A stretch of DNA of 24,882 nt from contig JAFGUR010000172.1 in NCBI GenBank assembly GCA_016938425.1, positions 1-24,882 on the forward strand, written 5' to 3'. This DNA is from Fusobacteriaceae bacterium. GTDB lineage: Bacteria; Fusobacteriota; Fusobacteriia; Fusobacteriales; Fusobacteriaceae. Shown here one piece after another: positions 1-6,679 of the stretch (position 1 is the stretch's first letter; each line of letters opens with the position of its first letter). The translations under genes were made by a program, and so were the position numbers. Under the pieces are notes generated by a model. That model saw only the letters and a program-made list of their open reading frames with translations, did no database searches and was not told where the DNA came from.

Positions 1-525
1 GTTACTAATTTTTTAAATAATTCTTTAAAAAATTTAAAAACTATAACAATTGTGTCAGAGGCATTAAATAATTTAGTTCAAATTTTTGATGTAGATGAAA
101 CCAAATCGGTTAACGAAATAGAAGCAATGCCTTGGAAAGATAGTTATAGTGTAAATGTTAAATCTATTGATGAACAACATAAAAAATTAGTTTCTATTAT
201 AAATGAACTTAATAATGCAATGCTTTATGAAAAGGGTAGAAGCGTAATTGGTAAAGTTTTAAAAGATTTAGTAGATTATACTGTTAGTCACTTTGATTAT
301 GAAGAAAAGCTTATGGAAAAAAATGGTTATTCTGATTTAGAGAACCATAAGAAAATTCATAAAGATTTATTAAAAACAGTTGGGAAATTTTATGATGAAT
401 TTTCTAGTGGAGAAGTTGAAATGTCTAAGGATATTATGGATTTTTTAAAAACATGGTTATCAGAACATATTTTAGGTTCAGATAAAAAATATAGTGAAAT
501 AATGATGAAGAATAAGCAAAATTAG
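1..525 (+). CDS. Hemerythrin domain at the C-terminus of a larger protein, probably a chemoreceptor (partial, 5' end outside window)
   Basis: The reading frame is open from base 1 with no stop, so the gene starts left of the window; the GTG at 52 has no Shine-Dalgarno sequence and is not a likely start. The last ~130 residues form a complete bacteriohemerythrin domain, a four-helix bundle holding a non-haem di-iron site that binds O2. All ligand positions are visible: His in DEQHKK (178-180), HxxxE (His 289-291, Glu 301-303), HxxxxH-type pair (346-348 and 358-360), and HILGSD (His 466-468, Asp 481-483). The preceding segment (SEALNNLVQIF) resembles the end of a methyl-accepting chemotaxis signalling domain. 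MCP-hemerythrin fusions are known oxygen sensors (DcrH type), but the MCP part is inferred because it is off-window. The gene ends in a strong terminator. Confidence 0.85.
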   Translation, partial: VTNFLNNSLKNLKTITIVSEALNNLVQIFDVDETKSVNEIEAMPWKDSYSVNVKSIDEQHKKLVSIINELNNAMLYEKGRSVIGKVLKDLVDYTVSHFDYEEKLMEKNGYSDLENHKKIHKDLLKTVGKFYDEFSSGEVEMSKDIMDFLKTWLSEHILGSDKKYSEIMMKNKQN

Positions 526-554
526 AATAGAGCCAAAATTATTGGCTCTATTTT
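526..554. terminator. Rho-independent terminator, probably bidirectional
   Basis: A perfect 11-bp stem (AATAGAGCCAA / TTGGCTCTATT, 526-536 and 542-552) has a 5-nt loop and ends in TTTT. It directly follows the stop of the hemerythrin gene. The stop codon of the convergent glucosidase lies in its right arm, so it may serve both genes. Confidence 0.85.
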
Positions 555-2197
555 AACTTTATTATCTGACCTTCATAAGGCTTTAATTCACCAACGTTTG
601 AAGGATTTTTATAATTTTTTATTTTCAACTCTTTATTTTTAGAGTTTATTTCTTCAGGCAATTCAAAGTTAATTTTCTCTTCTGAAAAATTTAATAGTAT
701 TAAAAAACTATTTTCATTATCACTTCTAAGATAACTATAAAGATTTTCATTATTAATATCTAGATTGGTAAAAGTTCCATAAACTAATGCTAAATTATTT
801 TTTCTAAATTTAATCATTTCTTTATAAAAATTTAGTATAGAAAATTCATCTTTTAAAGATTCCTCAACATTAATATCAATATAATTAGGATTAATTTTTA
901 TCCATGGATTAGCCTCTGAAAACCCACCAAATTCTTGATTATTCCATTGCATGGGAGTTCGGCTATTATCTCTACTAGAATAATGAATTTTATCCATAAT
1001 GGAATTAATATTTTCATTATTTATAACTTCTTTATAGTAATTGAGAGTTTCAATGTCTTTGTAGTCATCAATACTATCAAAAGCAATATTAGTCATTCCT
1101 ATTTCTTCACCTTGATAAATATAAGGGGTACCTTTTAAAGATAGAGTCAACATAGATAGTAATTTTCCAGATTCTTTTCGATATTCTTTATCATTTCCAA
1201 ATCTAGAAATGGCTCGAGGTCTATCATGGTTCATTAAATAAATACTGTTCCATCCTTCATGTTCAAGGCCAATTTGCCATTTATTAATAATTTTTTTAAA
1301 ATCTTTTAAATTCCATTTCTTATAGTTCCATTTGTTATCTGTTCCATCAATGTCCATAAGTTCAAACTGAAAAATCATGCTAAGTTCATTTCGTTTGTCT
1401 TCTGAAAATAAAATAGCATCTTTAGGACTAGTTCCAGGACATTCACCAACAGTCATAACATCATAACTTGATAAAACTTTTTCATTCATTTCTTGTAAAT
1501 AATCATGAACTTTTGGCAAATTTAAAAAATATTTACTACCATCTTCAAAGCCATTTGACATTAATGAAGGATTAGAAGGATATAACGGATTTTTTGCAAT
1601 CATATTTATAACATCCATTCTAAATCCATCTATTCCCTTATCTAGCCACCATTTCATTAAAGAATAAACGTTATTTCTAAGATTTTCATTTTCCCAGTTT
1701 AAATCAGGTTGTTTTTTAGAAAATAAATGTAAATAGTATTCTTTAGTCAACTCATCAAATTCCCATGAACTTCCTCCAAAAAATGAACCCCAATTATTTG
1801 GTTTTTCTTTTTGCCAAATATAGTAATCTCTATATTTGTTATCTTTTGATTTCCTTGATTCTACAAACCAATGATGTTCATCTGAACTATGATTAACAAC
1901 TAGATCCATAATAAGTTTAATATTATTTTTATGTAGTTCATTAAGTAGTAAATCAAAGTCTTCCATAGTTCCAAATTCTTGTAAAATGGCTTGATAATTT
2001 CTAATATCATAACCATTATCATCATTTGGTGAGTCATAAATAGGGTTTAACCAAATAATATTTATTCCTAAATCCTTTAAATAAGGAATTTTTTCAATAA
2101 TTCCCTTTATATCTCCAATACCATCATTGTTACTATCCTTAAAACTTTTAGGATAAATTTGATAGACAATGCCTTCTTTCCACCATTTTCTTTTCAT
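548..2197 (-). CDS. malL: GH13 oligo-1,6-glucosidase / isomaltase-type alpha-glucosidase
   Basis: A cytoplasmic glycoside hydrolase family 13 enzyme of 549 residues, the usual size for subfamily 31. It is expected to release glucose from the non-reducing end of isomalto-oligosaccharides or similar alpha-glucosides. The (beta/alpha)8 barrel motifs are complete: DLVVNH (98-103), GFRMDVIN with nucleophile Asp195, TVGEC with acid/base Glu252, and MNHD with transition-state Asp325. The residue after the nucleophile is Val196; in this subfamily Val is associated with alpha-1,6 specificity. No signal peptide is present. The start has GGAGG 7 nt upstream. It is the last gene of a leftward operon after two permeases (14-bp gap), so its substrate is probably imported by them. 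A paralogue lies at 6680-8335. The family is certain; exact substrate is inferred. Confidence 0.93.
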   Translation of the reverse strand: MKRKWWKEGIVYQIYPKSFKDSNNDGIGDIKGIIEKIPYLKDLGINIIWLNPIYDSPNDDNGYDIRNYQAILQEFGTMEDFDLLLNELHKNNIKLIMDLVVNHSSDEHHWFVESRKSKDNKYRDYYIWQKEKPNNWGSFFGGSSWEFDELTKEYYLHLFSKKQPDLNWENENLRNNVYSLMKWWLDKGIDGFRMDVINMIAKNPLYPSNPSLMSNGFEDGSKYFLNLPKVHDYLQEMNEKVLSSYDVMTVGECPGTSPKDAILFSEDKRNELSMIFQFELMDIDGTDNKWNYKKWNLKDFKKIINKWQIGLEHEGWNSIYLMNHDRPRAISRFGNDKEYRKESGKLLSMLTLSLKGTPYIYQGEEIGMTNIAFDSIDDYKDIETLNYYKEVINNENINSIMDKIHYSSRDNSRTPMQWNNQEFGGFSEANPWIKINPNYIDINVEESLKDEFSILNFYKEMIKFRKNNLALVYGTFTNLDINNENLYSYLRSDNENSFLILLNFSEEKINFELPEEINSKNKELKIKNYKNPSNVGELKPYEGQIIKLK

Positions 2198-2211
2198 ATT
2201 TCCTCCAAAAT

Positions 2212-3057
2212 TTATTTATTAGCTCCAGCAGTTATTCCTTCAATAATATGTTTTTGAGCCATAAAGTAGAAGATAACAACAGGAATAATTGCAATTAGTA
2301 ATCCAGCCATTGCTAAATGCCATTGTTTTGAATATCCACCAAAGAAAAAGAACATTTTTAAAGGAATAGTTTGCATTCCTTTTTGATTTATCATGAGTTG
2401 AGGTAGAAGAAAATCATTCCATATGGCAATAACATTTAATGCTCCTACTGTAATATGAATAGGTTTTAAAGTTGGGAAAACTATTTTCCAAAAGACCTGC
2501 CAAGGGGAACAACCGTCAACAATTGCAGCTTCTTCAACAGAAATAGGAAGTCCTTTGATAAATCCATGATATAAAAAGATAGAAAGACTGGAACCAAAGC
2601 CAAGATACATAAAAATAAGTCCAATTCTATTTTGCATAGCCAATTTTCCAGCTAAAGCAACTAATGGGAGCATTACAGCTTGAAAAGGAACTAGCATTGC
2701 AGCGATAAACATAAAAAATATAAAAGTGCTAACTTTTGATTTAGTTCTCACAAGCATCCAAGCAGCCATTGATGTAAAAATTATAGTTACAATTACAGAA
2801 AAAATTGTTATGAAAAGTGAATTAAATAAAGAAGAACTCCAAAAACTATTTGCTTCACTTAGTAATGAAAGTTTTGTTGCTGCTGTTTCAAAGTTTTTAA
2901 AAGTCCAAATTGCAGGAAGTTTTAAAGTACTTTCAAATAAATCTTTTTTTGTTTTAAAAGCATTAACTATCAATATATAGAAAGGAGAAACATAAAGTAG
3001 TGATGTAAATAGTCCAACAATATAAAGAATAAACTTAAAATTTTGCTTTCTTTTCAT
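2212..3057 (-). CDS. Sugar ABC transporter permease, MalG/CUT1 type
   Basis: Inner-membrane permease of 281 residues with about six hydrophobic segments. The cytoplasmic EAA loop that docks the ATPase is clear at residues ~175-199 (EEAAIVDG...FPTLKP). The C-terminus GITAGANK is typical of the second permease of CUT1 (carbohydrate uptake 1) systems. Its ATG overlaps the stop of the upstream permease by one base (TAATG), implying translational coupling and a fixed 1:1 subunit ratio. It should form a heterodimer with the product of 3057-3923 and receive sugar from the lipoprotein encoded at 3992-5296. The likely substrate is an alpha-glucoside, inferred from the flanking glucosidases. Confidence 0.93.
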   Translation of the reverse strand: MKRKQNFKFILYIVGLFTSLLYVSPFYILIVNAFKTKKDLFESTLKLPAIWTFKNFETAATKLSLLSEANSFWSSSLFNSLFITIFSVIVTIIFTSMAAWMLVRTKSKVSTFIFFMFIAAMLVPFQAVMLPLVALAGKLAMQNRIGLIFMYLGFGSSLSIFLYHGFIKGLPISVEEAAIVDGCSPWQVFWKIVFPTLKPIHITVGALNVIAIWNDFLLPQLMINQKGMQTIPLKMFFFFGGYSKQWHLAMAGLLIAIIPVVIFYFMAQKHIIEGITAGANK

Positions 3058-3923
3058 TACATTTCCACCTCTTTTTTCTTACTAAAATATACTTGAACCA
3101 AAGTGATTCCAGCTACTACTAAAAAGAAAATAATTGACTTTGCTTGAGCTTCTCCATACTTAGAGAAAGTAAAAGCTGTTTTATATATGTTAAGAGCAAG
3201 CATTTCTGTAGCATTTCCGGGGCCACCATTTGTTAATGCTAAATTTTGGTCAAATAATTTAAAAGAATTAGCTAAAGTTAGAAAAATACTTATTGTAAAA
3301 GCAGGTGCAACCATAGGTATAATTATGTGTCTTGTTTTTTCCCAAGAGTTAGCTCCATCAATTTCACTAGCTTCAATTAGTTCTTTAGGAATGTTTTGTA
3401 AAGAAGCAATGTATATAACCATTAAATATCCTGCCATTTGCCAAGTAAGAATTATAACTAATCCCCAAAAACCTGTTTTATCATCAGAAAGCCAACCTTG
3501 TAAAAAGTTTATTTTAAAGGTTTCTCCAATAGTTTGAAAGACTCCAACAAATATAAATTGCCAAATAAATCCTAAGATTAGTCCTCCTATTAAGTTAGGC
3601 ATAAAGAAAATAGTTCTCATAAAGTTTGACATTCTTAATTTTCTTGTAACCAAAAGAGCCAAAGAAAATCCAACAGTATTAACAATTATAATGGATACAA
3701 CCGTAAATTTTGTTGTAAAAATGAAAGCATTTAAGAAATTTTCATCTTTAAAAACAGATAAATAGTTCTTTAAACCAATAAACTTTGGAATTTGGTCAAC
3801 TCTTCCATTCCAAGCAGTAAAAGAATAATATATACCTGTTATTAAAGGAATAATAACGACTATACTAAATGCTATTAAAACAGGCAAAACAAATAACCAA
3901 AACCATTTTTTATCGTATCTCAT
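3057..3923 (-). CDS. Sugar ABC transporter permease, MalF/UgpA (CUT1) type
   Basis: Inner-membrane permease of 288 residues with a hydrophobic first helix (residues ~8-30) and about five more. The EAA loop is at residues ~184-207 (EASEIDGANSW...IIP). The TNGGPGNATE stretch (231-240) is typical of the first permease of CUT1 importers. The protein is MalF-like but lacks the large periplasmic loop of enterobacterial MalF, as is usual for the shorter family members. An AGGAG sits 7 nt before the ATG. It lies between the binding-protein gene (68-bp gap containing a strong hairpin) and the second permease (1-base overlap). No ABC ATPase gene is in the operon, so a shared MsiK/MalK-type ATPase elsewhere is presumably used. 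Confidence 0.93.
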   Translation of the reverse strand: MRYDKKWFWLFVLPVLIAFSIVVIIPLITGIYYSFTAWNGRVDQIPKFIGLKNYLSVFKDENFLNAFIFTTKFTVVSIIIVNTVGFSLALLVTRKLRMSNFMRTIFFMPNLIGGLILGFIWQFIFVGVFQTIGETFKINFLQGWLSDDKTGFWGLVIILTWQMAGYLMVIYIASLQNIPKELIEASEIDGANSWEKTRHIIIPMVAPAFTISIFLTLANSFKLFDQNLALTNGGPGNATEMLALNIYKTAFTFSKYGEAQAKSIIFFLVVAGITLVQVYFSKKKEVEM

Positions 3924-3949
3924 AATTTTCTCCTATGTGCATAGAATTT

Positions 3950-3985
3950 ATGCTTAGTACCAATTAAATTATTGGTACTAAGCAT
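3950..3985 (-). other. Intercistronic stem-loop between binding-protein and permease genes
   Basis: A perfect 15-bp inverted repeat (ATGCTTAGTACCAAT, 3950-3964, against 3971-3985) with a 6-nt loop lies between the lipoprotein stop codon and the first permease. There is no U-run after it on the minus strand, so it looks less like a terminator than a 3'-end stabiliser or partial attenuator. Such a hairpin would keep the binding protein in excess over the membrane subunits, as known for other binding-protein operons; that role is inferred. Confidence 0.7.
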
Positions 3986-3991
3986 ATTTAA

Positions 3992-5296
3992 CTATTTTTT
4001 TCTAGCTTCTTCCCAAGATTTTTTACCGTTTTCCATAACTTGGTTCCAAGTTAATTTTCCATCAACATATTTTTGTAAATCTACACCCATTTTTTCCATT
4101 CCCCAACCAGAAGGATATCCCATAAATACCCATTGAATTGTTTTACCATTTTTAGAATAGTCCATAATATCTTTTGCTAGAGCATCTTTTGGTTGTAAAT
4201 TTTCTGCTTCATATCCTTTGAAAGGAGGGATAAATCCAAATTTATTTATTACATAGTCTTTTCCTTTTTCAGATGTATATATCCAATTTAAGAAATCTTT
4301 TGCTGCTTTTTGAGTTTTTTCATCTTTTGTTTTATTAACAGTCCAGTACATAGGGATTCCTACAGGAATAGAGTCTTCTTTGGCACCAATAATAGGCATA
4401 GGTAAAAATCCTATATTATTAGCAAGTTCTTCATCAATTCCTTTTATTGCTCCCATAGTCCAGTTTCCTTGTTGAATTATAGCAACTTTTTGAAGAGAAA
4501 ATAATTTTTCAACTTGAGTTGAATAATCAACCGAATTTACAGGTGTTTTTCCGTATTTTACTTGTAAATCAAATAACTTTTGCATTCCTTCAGAATATTT
4601 AAATGCAACAGTTTTAGAGTTAAAAGCATTAAATACATTTTCAAACTCAGGTGATAAAGCAACATTAGTAAAATGTAATCCTGTAACCCAAGTTTCTTTT
4701 CCTGCTAGAGCAAAAACAGATTCAATACCTAATTCAGATTTTTTAGAGTCTAAAGTTTTAACTGCTTCTTCTAATTTAGCAAAGCTAGTTATTGTTTTAG
4801 GGTCAATTCCAGCTTTTGTAAATAAAGCTTTGTTATATATAAATCCATATCCTTCTTGAGTAAAAGGTATTCCATAAACTTTACCATCCATTGTAACTCC
4901 TGCTGTTGCTCCATCAAAAGCTTCTTTTACCACAGGAACGTCTGACAAATCAACTAATTTATCTTTCCAATCATAAACGTCTTGAGGACCACCAACGTTA
5001 AAAATTGTTGGCTCATTTCCAGAAGCCATTTTAGCTCTTAGAGAAGCTCCATAATCAGCACCTCCTCCAACAGTTTCAATATTTATTGTTACATTAGGAT
5101 TTTCTTTCATATATTCATTGGCAAGTTCTTCAAAGGCCTCAGCTATTTCAACTTTAAATTGATAAATATCGATAGTTACAGGCTCGCTGTCTTTAGAACT
5201 AGAATTTGAAGTATTACTGCTATTTTGATTACCTCCACAAGCTGTTATTGAAAGTATAGCCATAATTGATAAAACATAAATTAATAATTTTTTCAT
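3992..5296 (-). CDS. Extracellular sugar-binding lipoprotein of the CUT1 ABC transporter
   Basis: A family 1 solute-binding protein (MalE-like) of 434 residues. The N-terminus is a lipoprotein signal peptide: MKK, a hydrophobic stretch, then lipobox SITA-C with the lipidated Cys20, followed by a Ser/Asn-rich linker (~21-38). The mature part has the typical start of the fold (IDIYQFKVEIAEAFEELA) and features of the family such as ARAKMASG-like 'AKMASGNEPTIFNVG' and 'IPFTQEGYGFIYNKALF'. It would capture the oligosaccharide outside the membrane and deliver it to the two permeases encoded downstream. GAGGAGG precedes the ATG. It is the first gene of the operon, with a good promoter at 5389-5417 and an operator in its leader. 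The ligand is inferred to be an alpha-glucoside. Confidence 0.94.
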   Translation of the reverse strand: MKKLLIYVLSIMAILSITACGGNQNSSNTSNSSSKDSEPVTIDIYQFKVEIAEAFEELANEYMKENPNVTINIETVGGGADYGASLRAKMASGNEPTIFNVGGPQDVYDWKDKLVDLSDVPVVKEAFDGATAGVTMDGKVYGIPFTQEGYGFIYNKALFTKAGIDPKTITSFAKLEEAVKTLDSKKSELGIESVFALAGKETWVTGLHFTNVALSPEFENVFNAFNSKTVAFKYSEGMQKLFDLQVKYGKTPVNSVDYSTQVEKLFSLQKVAIIQQGNWTMGAIKGIDEELANNIGFLPMPIIGAKEDSIPVGIPMYWTVNKTKDEKTQKAAKDFLNWIYTSEKGKDYVINKFGFIPPFKGYEAENLQPKDALAKDIMDYSKNGKTIQWVFMGYPSGWGMEKMGVDLQKYVDGKLTWNQVMENGKKSWEEARKK

Positions 5297-5326
5297 ATTT
5301 CCTCCTCATTAAGATTTTTAGTTCTT

Positions 5327-5340
5327 TGCAATCGCTTGCA
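5327..5340. promoter_or_regulatory. LacI-family operator in the leader of the sugar operon
   Basis: TGCAATCGCTTGCA is a near-perfect palindrome with the central CG typical of LacI/CcpA-family sites (TGCAANCGNTTGCA). It lies about 43-56 nt downstream of the predicted transcription start of the binding-protein operon, where a repressor would block elongation. The same motif occurs at 6651-6664. The regulator encoded next door (5600-6604) is the likely ligand; CcpA-like binding is the alternative. Confidence 0.8.
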
Positions 5341-5388
5341 CGAATTAATAAAAAAAATAAAAGTTATTTGCAAATTTGGAACAATAAA

Positions 5389-5417
5389 TTTATACCTCTA
5401 TTTTTTTTATTTGTCAA
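5389..5417 (-). promoter_or_regulatory. Sigma-70-type promoter of the leftward sugar operon
   Basis: On the minus strand TTGACA (5412-5417), a 17-bp spacer and TATAAA (5389-5394) form a near-consensus promoter. Predicted start is near 5382, giving a leader of ~85 nt that contains the operator at 5327-5340. Confidence 0.75.
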
Positions 5418-5518
5418 TATTATTTATTTTTTTTGAACATAAAGTAAAAAAACAAAACAAATTTTCTTAATAAAATAAGGAGTTTTATGAGGAAATGAAA
5501 AAATAATAAATAAATATT

Positions 5519-5547
5519 TTGACTTTTTAGGATTTATGCAATAAAAT
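5519..5547 (+). promoter_or_regulatory. Sigma-70-type promoter of the LacI-family regulator
   Basis: TTGACT (5519-5524), 17 bp, TAAAAT (5542-5547). The predicted start is near 5554, 46 nt before the ATG at 5600. One 18-bp repeat copy spans the start site, which could allow autoregulation. Confidence 0.65.
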
Positions 5548-5599
5548 CAGAAATAAAAGTTATTTGCATTGGGAAGTTAGTTTAAAGGAGTTTTTTATC

Positions 5600-6604
5600 A
5601 TGAAAGTAACAATAAAAGACGTGGCAAAAGAGGCAAAAGTTGCAACATCAACAGTTTCTAGGGTATTATCCAATAGTGAAAAAATCAGTAAGGATACAAA
5701 AGAAAGAGTTTATGAAGCAATTAAAAAATTAAATTATAAACCTAATGCTATTGCAAGAAGTTTAGCGAACAATAAAAGGCATATGTTAGGAGTAGTTCTT
5801 CCTAGTGAAGCTCAAGATATGATTTCCAATCATTTTTTTATAGAAGCAATGAAGGGAATGAGTCTTTATGCTCAAAGCATGAATTATTTTATTACTTATG
5901 CATTTAGTAAAGAGGAAAAGGATGAAATCCTTTATATTGAGGAGCTTTGTAATAGTAGTCTTGTAGATGGGATTTGTCTTTTAAGGGCAAAAGAAAAAGA
6001 TAAGACAATTGAGTTTTTAAAAGAAAAAAAATTCCCTTTTGTAGTAATTGGAAGGCCAGAGGAAACAGAAAATATTTTATGGGTTGATAATGATAATTTT
6101 AAATCTTCTTTTGAACTTAATGATAAAATAATTAAAAGGGGAAAGAAAAAAATAGTTTTTATAGGTGGGAGACCCCATTGGAATGTAACAAAAGATAGAC
6201 TTAATGGTTATAAAATGGCTCATGAGGTTAATGGCATTAACTTTTCAAAAGAAAATATTTTGATTGGTGAAGATTGTTGTGAAGAAACAGGTTATAAACT
6301 TATAAGTAATTATTTAAAGAAAAAAAATAAATTTGATGCAGTTTTTACAACAGATGATGTCCTAGCCATAGGAGTAATGAAAAAATTGAAGGAAGAAAAA
6401 GTAGAAGAGGTTACAGTTACAGGATTTAATGATATTCCTTTAGCTACTTATCAAACACCTACTTTGTCTTCAGTAAATATAAAGGCTCAAGAGTTAGGAT
6501 ATTGGGCAGCTAAACTTTTAATTGATAGTTTAGAAGGGATAAATAATCCTAATAAACATTTTATAGTTGACTGTGAATTTATTAAAAGAGATTCATTTTA
6601 TTAG
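5600..6604 (+). CDS. LacI-family transcriptional repressor of the alpha-glucoside locus (MalR-like)
   Basis: A 334-residue LacI/GalR-family regulator. Residues 1-24 form the helix-turn-helix (VTIKDVAKEAKVATSTVSRVL) and ~47-57 the hinge helix (KPNAIARSLAN) whose Leu inserts at a central CpG. The remainder is the periplasmic-binding-protein-like effector domain, ending with the usual VTGFNDIPLA...PTLSSV pattern. I chose the ATG at 5600 because AAAGGAG is 10 nt upstream and the protein then begins as the family does; a TTG at 5564 in the same frame lies before this site. It is divergent from the transporter operon and upstream of a glucosidase, and both have the operator TGCAANCGNTTGCA. An alpha-glucoside or its product is the probable inducer (inferred). 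Confidence 0.92.
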   Translation: MKVTIKDVAKEAKVATSTVSRVLSNSEKISKDTKERVYEAIKKLNYKPNAIARSLANNKRHMLGVVLPSEAQDMISNHFFIEAMKGMSLYAQSMNYFITYAFSKEEKDEILYIEELCNSSLVDGICLLRAKEKDKTIEFLKEKKFPFVVIGRPEETENILWVDNDNFKSSFELNDKIIKRGKKKIVFIGGRPHWNVTKDRLNGYKMAHEVNGINFSKENILIGEDCCEETGYKLISNYLKKKNKFDAVFTTDDVLAIGVMKKLKEEKVEEVTVTGFNDIPLATYQTPTLSSVNIKAQELGYWAAKLLIDSLEGINNPNKHFIVDCEFIKRDSFY

Positions 6605-6612
6605 AGTTTATG

Positions 6613-6642
6613 AAATAAAATCAGCATGATTTTATTTTTTTT
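6613..6642 (+). terminator. AT-rich intrinsic terminator after the regulator gene
   Basis: An 11-bp perfect stem (AAATAAAATCA, 6613-6623, with 6627-6637) and 3-nt loop run into eight T's. It has one G-C pair only, so strength is uncertain. It separates the regulator from the second glucosidase, implying that the latter needs its own promoter or read-through. Confidence 0.6.
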
Positions 6643-6650
6643 AATATTAA

Positions 6651-6664
6651 TGCAAACGGTTGCA
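6651..6664. promoter_or_regulatory. LacI-family operator before the second glucosidase
   Basis: TGCAAACGGTTGCA matches the 5327-5340 site at all palindrome positions (TGCAANCGNTTGCA). It ends where the Shine-Dalgarno sequence AAAGGAG (6664-6670) begins. A TAATAT at 6642-6647 directly before it could be a -10 element, but no clear -35 was found. Confidence 0.8.
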
Positions 6665-6679
6665 AAGGAGACGGTTTTT

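Larger units (their letters stand above)
5355..5568. repeat. 18-bp direct repeat in the divergent control region (5355-5372 and 5551-5568)
   Basis: AAATAAAAGTTATTTGCA occurs twice, exactly, 196 bp apart. The first copy lies just downstream of the predicted start of the leftward operon, the second covers the predicted transcription start of the regulator gene. Each ends in TTTGCA, matching one arm of the operator, so they may be half-operators. No other gene or long feature is visible in the ~300-bp gap 5297-5599 beyond the promoters and operator listed. Confidence 0.6.

Noticed and set aside
5480..5510. Tiny reading frame after AAGGAG (ATG AGG AAA TGA)
   Set aside because: It lies upstream of the predicted regulator promoter, encodes three residues and has no attenuator structure after it.
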